A stretch of DNA of 64,000 nt, taken from Taenia hydatigena. Lineage: Eukaryota; Platyhelminthes; Cestoda; Cyclophyllidea; Taeniidae. The stretch is from positions 20,124,519-20,188,518 of the forward strand of contig JADWOT020000006.1 of assembly GCA_036345935.2 (NCBI GenBank). Direction: 5' to 3'. Position 1 is the first letter of the stretch, and each line of letters starts with the position of its first letter. The notes beneath the pieces are model-generated. The model was not told the origin of the DNA, did no database searches, and saw only the letters and a list, made by a program, of their open reading frames with translations. Position numbers and translations under genes: made by a program. Below are positions 11,084-24,500 of this stretch, one piece after another.

Positions 11084-13940
11084 GTAACACTTGCGATGAG
11101 TTAGACAGAAACGTAGACGCCGTTTTCCACGGGAAAGAAATGGAAACCAGATTGGGTTGGTGGCAGCGGTAGTGGAGCTCACGCAGCAGCGGACGTTGTC
11201 GTACCCAGACCAAGGCACCGTGGATGGCGGCAGCTATCCATGAAGGCGTTGAATAACATACTTGAGTGTTGTTGTGATAATGACAGAGGAGGCTGAATGA
11301 CATTGTGAGCAAACAAAAGGAGAATGGACTGTTAGAAAGTTAAACTGACAAGTTGAAGGAAGGTGTGACCTGCGAGTCGTGGGAGCTGGCTGGTATACTA
11401 TCGTACCGCTGGTCTTATAAGCAAGAACACGATAATCCCAATGCTCGATTCATGGTGGAGACTATCTGGATGTGTTCTGGTTTGCTTGGAGCCTGCAACA
11501 TTAAGAGGCACCCCTTTGAAAGAGGGCTGGCAAAATACAACTAATCAGCACATCGTTACGCTGATCTGGTATTATCAAATGTGCGTTGATTTCCTTTTTC
11601 ATGCTCTACGCTCAATGGCTGTGGACGTATCAGTGAGAACTCTGTTGGATCTGAATACGCGGTCGTTTTCAGCCTCATTCATCGCACCTTTATGCAGTGA
11701 ATTCGTCGCCATTGCAGAACGCGAAGGCGTTTAATAAGGTTTCATTTCTAGTTCTTTAGGATCACGCACGGACACACACACCAACACACGTTGGGCATGC
11801 GCTCCTTAATAAGTGATTGTGATTAAACTCAGAACCGGACAACGACTGTAACAATGATGGTGCAGACAGAAACCCATTGACCACGAAGTTACACTCTTCA
11901 TCACTACCCACAGGCATTTCTCCTACCACAAGCAGACTCATCATAGCATCGAAGGATCTACTGAGGGTCCTTCAAACCCACTCTCACCCATTACCAATGC
12001 TCGTCCAACCCGCTCTCTCAGTAGCTGTCGAGAATTCTTCCTTCCAGTTGATGTAACTGTAAATGCACTCCTCCACTACTGTCATTCAGGTTCAACTTAA
12101 CTCAGTATGGATTGCAACATCTTCATTTTGAACTGGTCTGCTTGTTAGTGGCGTACCATTGACCACACAATCTCAGGCTGCACTTGTGTAGAAGTTGGTT
12201 CTATTAACATTTGATTTTATTAACGAATGACTGAAATTCCATGGCATTGTTGCCTTACCCTGATTTATCATTTCTGGGTTTGGAGTGGGTGGTGATGCGA
12301 TGGAGTGGAGTTAGGCAAATGAGTGAACAGAGGATTGTCATAATCGCGTCATCGGACAGGTTAACATGCAAATTGACATCGTGAAGCAGCATTGCTACCG
12401 ATGCGGTGATTGATCACATGATCAGACGACATGAATATTCCTCCCTCGTTTTCCTCTAGGACGAATCTCTTCTTAAACACGGAGAAAGAACATACGTTAA
12501 TTGCTCTGGAACATTGTCGTAAGGCAATTTTACTAGCACTGTGCCACCACGCACTGTCAATGACGCGAGTGCACTGTACAGGTTGATCACCTTTCTCTTG
12601 TTCGATTGAACAGCTTGAGAAGTCTTGAGACGAAAATCGTGCAAAGATCGAGTTGACATGGCGCCCTGTCACTGGTCACCGGGTCCTTCTGTGTGTCGAT
12701 TACCGGGCTTGACAATGCCATCTTGAAGTATAGCATCTGTGCACTTTGATCAGTGCCATCGCTACTAACTGAAACATAAGTAGAAAATTGTTAGATGCTG
12801 CAAATCTAAGGCTAATGCGTCGGCGTCCACCTATGCTTTTCCATACGTCATCCGCAGGTCCTTCTACGTTCTTGCTAATGACTGGAAGGAAGTTCCACGA
12901 CGAGGCTTGCTTACTCACTTGGCAATCGCTCATCCAACTGAAGCTCTACTTTTCCTTTTTAGTGAAAATGTGCACAAAACCGGTAATGCTAATGGTCGAC
13001 AGCGCACCCTTAACATGCGAGTCAACCTGGGAGGCCTGCATGAGCCAAGTACATTACCAACATCATGCGACACCCATTTGCCACCAAGCGTGCAGGTAAA
13101 ATGTAAAAGTTGACGCTCTTGCATCGCCCACCAAAATCCAGCATTAATGCCTCTTTCAATCCACATTGTGTTGTTAGTTCCTTGCACATGACAATCACCA
13201 TCCTGAGCTAATGTCACTGGATTAGGATGCTGCATTTAGGGGACGATTTGCTTTTTATTTATGCATGCAATTTTCTGACACTGGAGGAGGCCAAGTGGTG
13301 CATGGAGTTGAGGAGTGAGGTCTACCCATTACCCTGTGCAGTTTCATCATCTACGTCGCGTGCTTTATCTTTCGTGAGGAAGTTGTGTTGCCTGACCACT
13401 AAAGCGAGACAAGCGCCCCATTTTTGACAAGAAGGAGAATGCGGTGCTCTTTACATTGTTCCCATAGCTGACACAATATCATATCATTTTCATACATCTC
13501 CCTCCACATCAGTGTAGAACCGCTTAGTTAGCTCTAGGAGACTATCTATGGCACCCATCTGAAGGTGCCAATTAAGAAAACACACGACATTCAATCTACC
13601 TGCTTACCCCATGCCTTGTAGTTAAATGGAGAGAGATGAGAAGATGAAGACGTAGAGGTGTAGACGCCAAACATTACCCACTTTTATACTGTTTTTTTGC
13701 ACTGTCCTTTATTGCCTGACTGTTTTGAAGCGGACGACCAGCGATGAGCGTAGAGGGTAGCTTTACCGTAAAATTCACCTCTGCTCGATCAGTATAACGA
13801 GAGCGCACATCCTTTACTTAGTGGAACTAAACTACAGGACGAAATGCCACATGTGATGGGAGCGCGGAGATGGATCTGCGTTGTGATGGAGAGGCGGGGC
13901 GTTGAACATTGAGAGCACCAGCAACATCGGACGGAACCCT
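11084..13940. other. Spacer between inverted-repeat arms: diverged repeats, no gene recognised
   Basis: 11345-11760 is a diverged copy of 20620-20920 (same strand; shared landmark GCGAAGGCGTTTAATAAG). About 12255-12330 is an inverted, diverged copy of about 20035-20120. Open frames here are short and without recognisable domains. I cannot support a gene. Confidence 0.5.
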
Positions 13941-14230
13941 ATGGGTTATGCAAAATGTGTAATGGTTACACGAGCAGCTGGTCTCCCTGACCGAAACTTA
14001 GCAAGCCACTGTTTCCTGGCAGACAATATGTCATCAGCAAGCTGAGGCTGTGGAAATATACAAAGTTGATTTGAATGCAAACGATTGAATACTGGATTGA
14101 CGTCGGTATAATGGGGCAAGGCGCATTGGCTGTCCACAGTAGACTAGTGTGTTTGGGCAAGACTAACTCGCCGGCTCCAGAGACTCACACATGGATAACG
14201 AGATTCCTCTTGCATCATTGTCTCTGATGT
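13941..14230 (+). repeat. Diverged inverted repeat partner of 24890-25235
   Basis: The reverse complement of 24890-25235 matches this stretch over landmarks such as GCTGTCCACAGTAGAC and ATACAAAGTTGATTTGAATGCAA, with many substitutions and small indels. It is much older than the near-identical arms, so inverted duplication at this locus has happened more than once, or the inner part has decayed faster. Confidence 0.7.
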
Positions 14231-17200
14231 GTCAGCTGGAAGAAGGACACTCGTCCGTGGTTGGTTGTAGCGAATTGTCGCCTTCAATGGCTACTGGCAT
14301 GTCGACTCAATCACCACCGTCGCTGTTACTGCGGTTGTGACCGCTCGACCTGCCGTCGCTAAAGTTGCTCATCTTTAATTTTAATCAGGTTATTCTGAAT
14401 TGCTAGGCTACCACAGTAAGCAATGACTGGCCCCTAGGATAGAATCATTTCTCATCCGATCATCATTAACTTTTAGTTTCAAGCGCTCATACACACAGGG
14501 AGAAATGTCGGTCTGGATGTTGTGGGTCAGAGTAGTTGAGAGGAGCATTCAAGCCGAACCACTAATATATACGTCCGTTTTACGCCATGATGCATTCGAA
14601 AACTATTCAAATAACAAGCGAGTCTATTCGATGCCGACTAGGCTTAACTTCTTTCCACTCACACAAAGACTGGTGTACTTCATACAAACAACGCGCCTAC
14701 ATCGCTTAGCTTATAAAGCAGGCTGGATTGCATTACAGGTATTCAACGGATGTAATCAACACGTAGTAGTAACAAAAGTTGAGCGAGCGCGAAGGTAGTG
14801 CAATGAAGGCACTTGAACAACACTGCTATTCTGCCCAAATGAGAGGGAATGGCTTTTCGGTAATACTCTTACGTCCTTTGCATAATGTCTCTATCTCACT
14901 TCTCGCCCTATCGCTGCTCAGATCAAAGCGGATTCACAAAGCACTTTGCGGATATAGTTTTGCGAATGTGGAGACGACGACATGATTTAATGGGAAGTGT
15001 GTGTTGAGTTACTCCTTGAAATCCATTTGGCGCCCCTCCATTGTCTGGCATTTCAAGAGATCGCGCGTGGATCAGCTTTATCAACACCTGTAAACCAAAA
15101 GTCGAAAGCACAACTTCTCGCAATTTCTCGCTCTAAAACGCCTATCACGACACGTTCGTCACCGGAACCCTACGTTGTTTCCACATTAAAACCTTTGCGG
15201 TGTGATAAGGCGGCGACGCATTCCTCCACAGAATGGTACAGTCAGATTGACCGTCGCATTACCTACTGAAATTAATAATGTGCAGCCGCTTTCATACGTC
15301 GGGAAGCATTTGGCGTCTATGGACCTCGTTTCGGGATGGTCGTCACTTTCCTTGGAGGAACAAGGGTACCCTCTGAAAGAGAGCACAACCCCCACCAGTG
15401 TGTATCTTTCATTAAGTCACCAATGATGGAATGCGTCCTCTAAGTGCCTTCTCTTTTTTCGTTTCAGGGATGTTAGGGTCAAGAAGAAAGGGAAGAATTC
15501 GATTCTATTGCACACTTTGGGCGAACTTTTGGAAGACGATATCGAATGGAGCACCGATGTCATGCAATTCCACTAGTGGGTGGAGAACATCTGCCTGCTC
15601 AAATCAGATAAGCTGTGCAGACCTTGCCGGCTTTGCGACTGGAGCATCACTCAAGGCAAAACAGAGGCACACCATGATTGCTACCCTGCGAAGGTCACTT
15701 GTGAACGGTCTCGATCCACATTGGCTGGGCGACATCTTCTAGACAAAGTGAGGCCTCCCCTTCTTGTTCAACTTCTGACTGCAATGCCAGCAGCGATGTT
15801 TCAACATATTTACACAGATGCCTGGTGGAATCGTATTCCATCTCTTTCTACTTGACTGGTGTGTCCTCGGAACGAGTAGACTCTATGCGGTTGGTTGTCA
15901 ATCTATAGCGTTGGTAACATGATTAAGTGAGTAGGGTAGTGATGAGTATGGACATTGAGAGAAGTATTGGTGCTGCCGCTGCATAGCCACTGTCTCTGTA
16001 ATTGATTCTGCTGCAAGGAGGCAGGCAAGTAGGCACACGCACTACGCCGCCGACTTGAATGCCCAGAATGATTGCCGCATCATTCATCGATGGGGACGGA
16101 AATCTAGTCTACTCGGCACAACAGCACACTTGTGATATATACGCTTGACTAAGTAGTCCTCAATGTTGGTGCTAGAAAAGAAGCGTTCGGCAAACACGCT
16201 TCTTGCTGCGGAAGTAACGTCACCTGCCTGCGGGAGTGAAGGGTGCCCTCTGAACCACTATAATCCTCATCACCCGGACCCGTTCATTACATTACCAGTG
16301 AGGAGTGCCACCTACCCGATCTCACTAGTCTCATGGTAAGGGAATGCGAGCCAAGAGGAAAAAGAGTAGCAAGGAATCTGTGACACATTGCAGTGGACTT
16401 ATTTGGGTACTAATTTGAATGAAGGAACACAATCTAGCTGCTTTAGTCACGAGCAGCACACACCTGTATGCTCATACAAGTAAACAAACGAGCACATTTG
16501 TCTCATGTGCTGAGTGCATGATTGCAGACACAAGAAGACGCCGCGCACACAAATTCGCTGGCCGGCATTATCAACAAGTGGTCAAAGTGTCAAAAGTGCC
16601 ATGTGGCTAGCTCATGGATGATCGGAGCAAAGAGGGCATGTTGAACACCTGTAACGAACCTACGGGGCGGTAGGACCTGCCCATGCCATCTTTAAGCATT
16701 ACACTATTGGATGCTAAGTCCAGTCTTGCCTTAAGATTAACAGCAAGGCTAACCATTTGCCGACGTCTCTCACCTGTCCTAAGACGCATGCATGGGTGAC
16801 CATAGAGTAGTGCCGGCGCCTGCAAGACAATAGTAAGTACAGTCGACTCGCACACAAGGACAAAGAAGACTCACTAACTACATCCATTTCTTCAAGGCAG
16901 CAATGAAAGCAGATGCAATGGTCACTACATCGGCTGCCGGCTAGCAGTTGATCAGGTGGATTTTCAGTTAGCTTGCTGGTTCAGCCATCCAGACATTCAA
17001 CAACTTGCGCGACTGAATGATGGGCAGTAGAAAAACTCAACGAAACCATTGTAGTGCCAAACAATGCAAGCGATGCATCTTTGACTAACCGGTTGGTAAG
17101 AGCCTGGCTAACTTCTCGCTGCAGTTAGTTCGCCGAGCACATGACAGGACCTGTCTGCTAGGTACTGAGAGATGCACGGATTGTATTGTAGTAAACGGCT

Positions 17201-19400
17201 TCAAGCACAAGCAACATGATTGAATAGCAAAGATGAAGCCCTCGCATCACACCTGGCAACATCGACAAGTGAATTAATGCATTGCGGCCTTATCGAATGG
17301 TGCGTGAATGAGTGACAACAAGATACCCAAACCGTTTGTGACGCGGATGGTACAAATGCCAATTGGCATGTGGAATGAGTCGCGCTAGCTCTCAGGCCTC
17401 TAGTTGATCGTTGATCCACCAAGTGGGAGAAGTGATGACAAGTGCATTATGCGATCGCCTCTAGCACTCAATGCATCAATGGATTTTGTGTTGCCAAGGT
17501 AAAACTGAATGGCAATCCTCGAACATTTCAGCGCTACCTACTCCACATATCGTGGAATGCGCCAGTCTGCTAACTGCGTAACTGTCGGCTGGTTGACTAG
17601 CTTGCTAACCTGCAAACTAAACCTACCTGTTATCCGGACCGCATGATTGGCAAATCCGTTGAGTTGGGAGGCAGTCAGGCAAAACCGTCATTCCGAGACG
17701 ACTTCGACATACTAGTCGGACTGCTTGCCTACTAATGGCAACTGATACGTGAAATGGGCAGCGTTCTCTGCCAGGGCTGAGACGCCGTCTACGCTTCAGG
17801 TGGTGCGTAGATCCTTTCAGTGAGAAAAGCAACGACAAGTTGGTTGCGTAGATTTGAGGTTCGGCAGAAACAGAAGTGATTGCGCTTACACTTTTCGACA
17901 CGATCCATCTCGCTTATTGTGGAATTCACTGGCTCTCTAACTTTTTAACGCTTGGGTCGCTAGATGGCTGCCTGACAAACAAGCAAACTAGATCACTCAT
18001 TTACTGGGTCAAAGACATAGCGAGCTAATCAAGGAATGCATTCTAACCAGTTAGACTTCTGGTCTACCTGTTCTTAATCCCAAACATCGACTTCAAGTAG
18101 CAACCATTACCAACCTTGGTGTGAGAACATTGCTTATGTCATTGCGCCAATTGTGATCCTCTCGTTGAATAGCAGATCGGCAGGCAGCGCGGCTTTGTGC
18201 TTAGAGGACAAGCATGTGAGACTGAGTGCGATGTGTGTGTGTGTGTGTGTGTGACTACCACGCGAGGGCGAAAGAATGCGGGACCGCGATTTAGGATGAG
18301 ATAGGAAGATTTTCCGCACTGCACTGCTAATCTTGAATTCCAAGTTGGGCAGGTCCTCCCTGCTTTTAATAATTACGCCTCTCATTCTTCTCATCCATCT
18401 TGCAACTTCTACAGTACAAGCATCCCTCACAAGACAACAAGACATACTTTGATAAGGCCATTTAGGCGCCTCGAATGAAGCGACAGGACATCACTCATCT
18501 GCCCCATTTCAACACACCCAATATTTGCCCATCTTATCGCCTTCGCGTTCTCACAATGCTCGATATCCCTTCACCTGGTGCTGCATGGCGTGGAGATTTC
18601 ATCTGTATGCACTCATTGTTGAGCAAGAGGAGAATCAAGTCTACTCATCCACTCAGACATCTGCCTCTCCTCATCTCTTCCTCGTAGGCTGAGTCAAACC
18701 TCAGGCTAGGAATAGAGCAACTTTCGAGCACATTCCATATTGCGTCTATTTATTCCAATATGCCTTGTATCCATCCAGATTGTTGCCAAGGTCTTGTGCC
18801 GAAGATTTGACTGACGCCTCATCGCCATGACTGATCCTAATGTGAGGAGGCAGAGTTGCATTCCACAGCACTGGCTCAATCGCAGCATGCAATTGTTGAA
18901 ATAAATAGCTCTCTTAGTTGAGCGAGAAGTGCTTTGTGAGCATGGATCCTGTTTCGGAATGGTCGTCATCTATCATGGAGGAGGAAGTATGCTCTGTGAA
19001 GGAGCACACCCTTCACAAGTTTTTCTCGTCCATTAAATCACCAATGATGGAGGATGCCACCAACTTGCACTCCTCTAACTCCAAGAAATTGAGAGTCTGG
19101 AAGGAACGGACAATTACAAATCCATCATACACCTCACAATAGGTAGCACACATCTGCATGCCTTTTCGTGGCCAAGAACGCTTGATGCAAAACAGGGACA
19201 CAGCATACAGCCTCGATCCACACTGGCTGAGGCAGAGCCAGCAGCGGTGTACCGGTATATCTGCGCAGGTGTGCGAGTAGGTTCAGTGTTCACTTCCTTC
19301 CACTTGATCTTCAATTCCTTGTCAGCAGTGGATTAAATAGAGGTGGGCACCAATCTCCTGCGTAGTTGACCAAATGAACGGGGCGAGATGATGAGGATTA
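14231..19400. other. Spacer: diverged repeats, no gene recognised
   Basis: 15290-15850 and 18930-19320 are diverged copies of one element (shared landmarks TTTCGG-ATGGTCGTC and ATTAA-TCACCAATGATGGA). Short frames in them share a VSEWSS/VSGWSS-type stretch but match no family I know. A TG run lies at about 18230-18252. Two stretches near 17540-17620 and 17900-17990 are weakly related to 21820-21920. I find no complete gene. Confidence 0.45.
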
Positions 19401-19834
19401 ACCACCACCACCACCACCACCACCACCACCACCACCACCACCACCACCACCACCACCACCACCACCACCACCACCACCACCACCACCACCACCACCACCA
19501 CCACCACCACCACCACCACCACCACCACCACCACCACCACCACACCACCACCACCACCACCACCACCACCACCACCACCACCACCACACCACCACCACCA
19601 CCCACCACCCACACCACCACCACCACCACCACCACCACCACCACCACCACCACACCACCACCACCACCACCACCACCACCACACCACCACCACCACCACC
19701 ACCACCACCACCACCACCACCACCACCACCACCACCACCACCACCACCACCACCACCACCACCACCACCACCACCACCACCACCACCACCACCACCACCA
19801 CCACCACCACCACCACCACCACCACCACCACCAC
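19401..19834 (+). repeat. CAC/CCA trinucleotide tract, about 434 bp
   Basis: Almost pure CAC repeats with a few interruptions (ACACC, ACCCACC) near 19541-19680. It yields long frames of His, Thr and Pro on + and of Gly, Val and Trp on -, which are translation artefacts rather than genes. The strand is strongly asymmetric (C+A against G+T). It occurs once in the window, so it was not duplicated with the blocks. Confidence 0.97.
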
Positions 19835-21538
19835 ACATACCAATGCGGACGGATGCGCAGCCGCTTCGTCTCTTCCATATAACCTATGTCAAACCTCAAA
19901 TTATGAATAAGGCGATTTTTCACCATAATTTATTTCGCCTTTATTTATTCCAATTCACTGTGTTTTCATCCAGCTCGTTGTCTGAAACGGGTGTAGCAGA
20001 ATAAATGCACTTCGGTGCTATCCTCTTCGTTGGTGGTTATGACAATTCTTTATTCACTCAGTTGACTAACTCCACTCCATTGCATCGCCACCTACTCCGA
20101 ACCCAGAAAAGATAAATGAGGAAAAGGAAGATCGCTAATGCAGTCGCAGTCAGTTTAGACCCAATTCGCTAGCTAATGATCGTTTGTCTCCATTTTATTG
20201 GCGCAAGCGCCTACGAGGACGGCTGAAAATGGCTTTTGTCGTTGCTGTTGCTGCTGTTCTCCCAGTATCTGATTAGACGATGTTGATCCCAAATTTATTG
20301 CGACGGTGGCTGTCGGCAATTATGTTTGCTTGTTTGTTCGTTGCTCCCCTCCGTCGTGTCACTTTAGGGTGTGGTGAAGATGACGATGGGATGGATTGAT
20401 GGAGTTGGGCAACATTTGGGCAGGCGGGTGAAGAGACGCGAATGGCAACTAAGGCATCGGGGGATGTGGGGGAGGGGTCAGTAGACATGCCCATCGACAG
20501 ACAAGTAGACAGACAGATGGGTGGGTGAGCGGATATGTAAGTGATGGAACACTGTTGCGGAGTTTAGGGAAGAGCAAACTGCAGAGAATGCAAGCAGTTG
20601 GAGAATGTACTGTCAGGTATATGAACTGAGAAGTTGAAGGGGTGTGTGACTTGCGAGTCTTAGGAGCTGACTAGTTTGGTAGTCGAAAACCTGAGCAAAA
20701 AGTGATTCAACAAGCCATCGCTACACAGACCTAAAACTTTGCAGACTTGATTTTTTAAATGCTCTACGCTTAGTGACGCTAGATGACTCGATGATAGCTT
20801 TGATGGAGATAGAGACGCAGTCGTTTTATAGCCTCATTCATCGCAACTCCGTGCATGGTCGTCGTCCGTGCAGACTGCGAAGGCGTTTAATAAGATCACA
20901 TTTTAATTCTGGAGAAGAGAGTGCACCACGAAGAAGTTCACAGGCCGGAGCAGCAGAAGCTGAAGCAGGTAGAACAGGATGAGTGTTTTAGCAATGATGC
21001 TTTGCTTCCAATAATTTTGAGCTAGCATTTCTTTCCGTCAATGAAACTCTTCTGCTGGAGTCATTTAGTCAGCTTTATTCATCAGTCTAAAGGTTATTGC
21101 GTTTATGGCTTTGATCCCGAGTTCGCTTCTATAACTAGCGAGACAGGTGATCCATATTTCGAGTTGAAATTAGGGAAGTTAATATGGCAGTACATATGGG
21201 ATTCGGTTTTGTGTGGCATTTTTAGTGTAACCGTCGACAATATAGACCTACTATCGAGCACACGATTGATGGCATCATCCACGACAACAGCGAACTCTAT
21301 CCCTAATCTTTCCGCCTTCGGCTGTTCTACGTGAGATGAGTCGAAAAGTGGCAAATAACTCCAGTGATAGCTTTCAGGTTAATTAAGCATGGAGCTCACT
21401 GTCATTTGACTGTTTCACGTCGACTCAAACGGTGCTATAATGCTTAGATGGCAGGGGTGCGCTTTGCAGCATGTAAGCGGTTGCTTCAACCCATCCCTTC
21501 CCTTCCCTTCCTTCACATGGTGCTTTCACCAATGCAGC
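19835..21538. other. Spacer: diverged repeats, no gene recognised
   Basis: 20620-20920 repeats 11345-11760. 20920-20980 resembles 24020-24092 (landmark GAGCAGCAG-TGCAGAAGCAGGTAGA). 21014-21260 is a diverged copy of about 23275-23500; both contain a frame with FASITS and a nearby FELKLGKLI/FKLRLGKI-like stretch, broken by stops in the second copy. This suggests a decayed coding repeat of unknown type. Confidence 0.45.
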
Positions 21539-24500
21539 GAGCGCTCTTCGTTGGCGCTGTAATGAAGACGGCAGACTGAATGTGGTTATGCTGAATTAGA
21601 AAGCAGATGACGGCGCTTCTCGCTTCGTGGACCATATTCAACATCAGAGGCGACATCGTCATTTGCAGGTTGAGTGTGTCATACCTAACACGTACGGAAG
21701 CAGCCGCACCGACGCCTCATTTTGGTTCCTCCAAAGGAATTATGCAGAAAGTTGGAAGAGCTAGACCTAACCAGAATCAACAGACATGGCACTTTTCGTA
21801 CAGTTCGAAGCAAATCATCTCACCCTTCGTAGAAATTGTTAACCTGCTAACTTCTTAACGCTTAAGTCGCTTCTTGGCTGGCCAACAAGCGGAATAGACA
21901 ACCAAGTTACCCATTCGGAGACATAGCATCGTAGCTAGGTGGACTGCTGAGGCATGTCATCAACTCAACCTACCCCACGCCCTAGCTATTACTTTGCCGG
22001 CAAAAAGCAGTTTGAGACGCTAAGTTTTCCATAATGTGGGAGACTAGACGTCAATTGACCATACACAAAGGCGCACTACAGGACTCTCGATGGACAAGAG
22101 GTGAGAAACGAGACGCAGTCTCCTCACATCCTGTAGGGCAAACCAGGAATAGCGTCGTGTTGTTAAAGCACACGACAAGGTGCACACAGAAAAGAGCTCA
22201 TTCATGGTGTTGGTGATCCTTGAGGTGAGTGTAGCGCTAAATACAGAGATTTAAGAGGAGTACAGTTATCGACGCCAAACCAGGCGTCAATAACATCCCT
22301 AGCTACGACGGTCATAGTTTCAGGCAAGATGACGATGACTGCGGTGGTGATATGGGACCGCCGAGTGTCGAGTATTGATAGGAGATCACATACTTGTCAG
22401 TCTCGTTGCCAGAAAGACATAGAGTAACGCCGTTTTTGATTCGCTCCCATCTCATCACCCCATAGTGATGGTGGCAGAACTCTGGCTGCTTTGGTATATC
22501 GGTGTGTTTGAAATGGGTTTAGATGGCTGACACATCATCCTTGGCGATTAGCATTCATTGAATGTACGTCACCATTTCAATTTGCCCTTACCCACCCTCT
22601 TCAACGAGCATAGCCCTTATCACTCTTCACAGTTTGTTATGTTACAGATGGAGACCGCCACATACTCGCCACCACTCCCTTCGTTTCAAGCAATTGGAGA
22701 GCATGGAGGGCAGAACAAGAGCCTAATCCATTGCACAGTCTTGCGAATGCCTGGGTAAACTGCTGTTGTTACTTTCAGTAATTGCTCAGAGGAGAGCAGC
22801 TTCGCTCTGTCGTGAAGCCATCCACCCGCCAATGTCGACCAAGAGCATTCGAAAGAGCCTTCAGCAGGGTCCGTTATCATAATGCATAGCTTCCATCGCA
22901 CTAGAGCGCTGCTTGCCTACAAAGTGGGAGATGCTTAAGCACTTGCAGTGTTTCAGGTTGAATAAAAATCGACCTCACTCTCAGCTATAAAGTGTTCAGT
23001 AAGCATTCCTCATTTGACCAATTCCTCGTAAGGTCATTTAAATAGCAGTAAGATGTGCACATACAGCAGGGACTTGCTATCGTTTCTGCTTAGCACATCC
23101 TGCAGCCATGTGGCTCTTTTTCTGGAATAGATTAGCTGGCTTTCCTAATCACATGATCGCCTCGGTAATCCACTCCAATTCCAAACATGCAAACAAGGTG
23201 TTGCTACGTTAGACTTAAGAGTTCCTGCAATGATGATTTGAATGCGTAATATAGGCTAGCAATCATTTTTAGACTAGAATTTCTTTGTGCCAATGGGACT
23301 CTTTTCCTGGTGTAACTTGGCCAGTTCTTTTAGTTACTCCAAATATTCCAGCGTCTATGACTTCACTCCCAAGTTCGCCTCTATAACTAGCAAGGCGGGT
23401 GAACCACATTTCAAGTTAAGATTAGGAAAAATTTAATAGTGCACTAAAAATGGGATTCCGTATTGCGTGACATTTTCGTGAATGCCAACGACGCCTTCAC
23501 TTCTACCACTCCATCCGTTCTTTCTGCTGAGCGTCATCTTGTCGAAGACAAGGGAATGGCAGAAAGTTTCTTCCTAATCTAGCCACGCCAGAGTCAGCAT
23601 GTAAGCTACATAGACATCCCTACTGTTTGCACTAAGCTTGTAAAACTGCAGAATAAAATTAGGAGCAAGTAAAATGATTTGGGGGCACTAAGTTAAGGGC
23701 TGCCTGCAAAATCCACGTCTGGCTCAGGTATTTGGCACTTGTGCCGTAACACCTCGCGCGCAGCCACTGCTGCTGAATCTAGGTGAAAGGCGCTGCTTCA
23801 CAATCATAGTGCGTAGTCGAATAGCCTGTATGAAGCAGACACTTACTCAACCCACAATTCCAACTGGTGGTGACTCACAAAAGGCAAGTTCGCCTGTGAC
23901 CCTGGCAGTAAGCAAAGTCATTGGTAACAGAGATAGTTAGCATCGCTTTAGTGGCGCAAGTAGTAGACTTTGTACGGCATCTTGGCGTGCTTTATTGTCA
24001 TGGCATGTTGATGTGACTGGAGGAGAGAGTGTTCCACGAGGAAGTCCACAAGCCAGAGCAGCAGGTGCAGAAGCAGGTAGATCAGGATGAGTGGTAAAAG
24101 ATGCAGCATCGGAAGAGAGGATCTTGATGGACCTACAAACCCACGTGCAATTCAAAATACATTTCAACGATTCTTCTTCTAATCGACCAATAAGTTAGGC
24201 ACTTGAGCAAGAAACTAATAAATCAGTCAATCGATACACTGAGATGGAATTGTCAGTGGCGCTGTGACAATCTCACTGAAGGTTCTACGCATGCTGACTT
24301 TAAGGAAACAGTAGAAGCGGTGATAGCACTAGAGAGGTGGTGGTTACTTGGCCTCATCCACCTTCCGTTTGCTTGTGGACAGTGAGAGTGGGTCTGCCGC
24401 TGGTGATTTAGGTCAAGGTATTAACCTCAACTTGTTTTCGTCATCCAGCCTAATCAATGAATTGTAATTTAGCTCAATCACGTTATGCTGCGAAGTCCGT

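Noticed and set aside
18230..18252. TG run almost at the symmetry centre of inverted repeat I (about 18192)
   Set aside because: Short dinucleotide runs are common and the spacer itself is not symmetric near its centre, so the coincidence is not meaningful.
19322..19926. Very long frames of poly-His, poly-Gly, poly-Val and poly-Trp on both strands
   Set aside because: They are translations of the CAC microsatellite in different frames and have no flanking coding signal.
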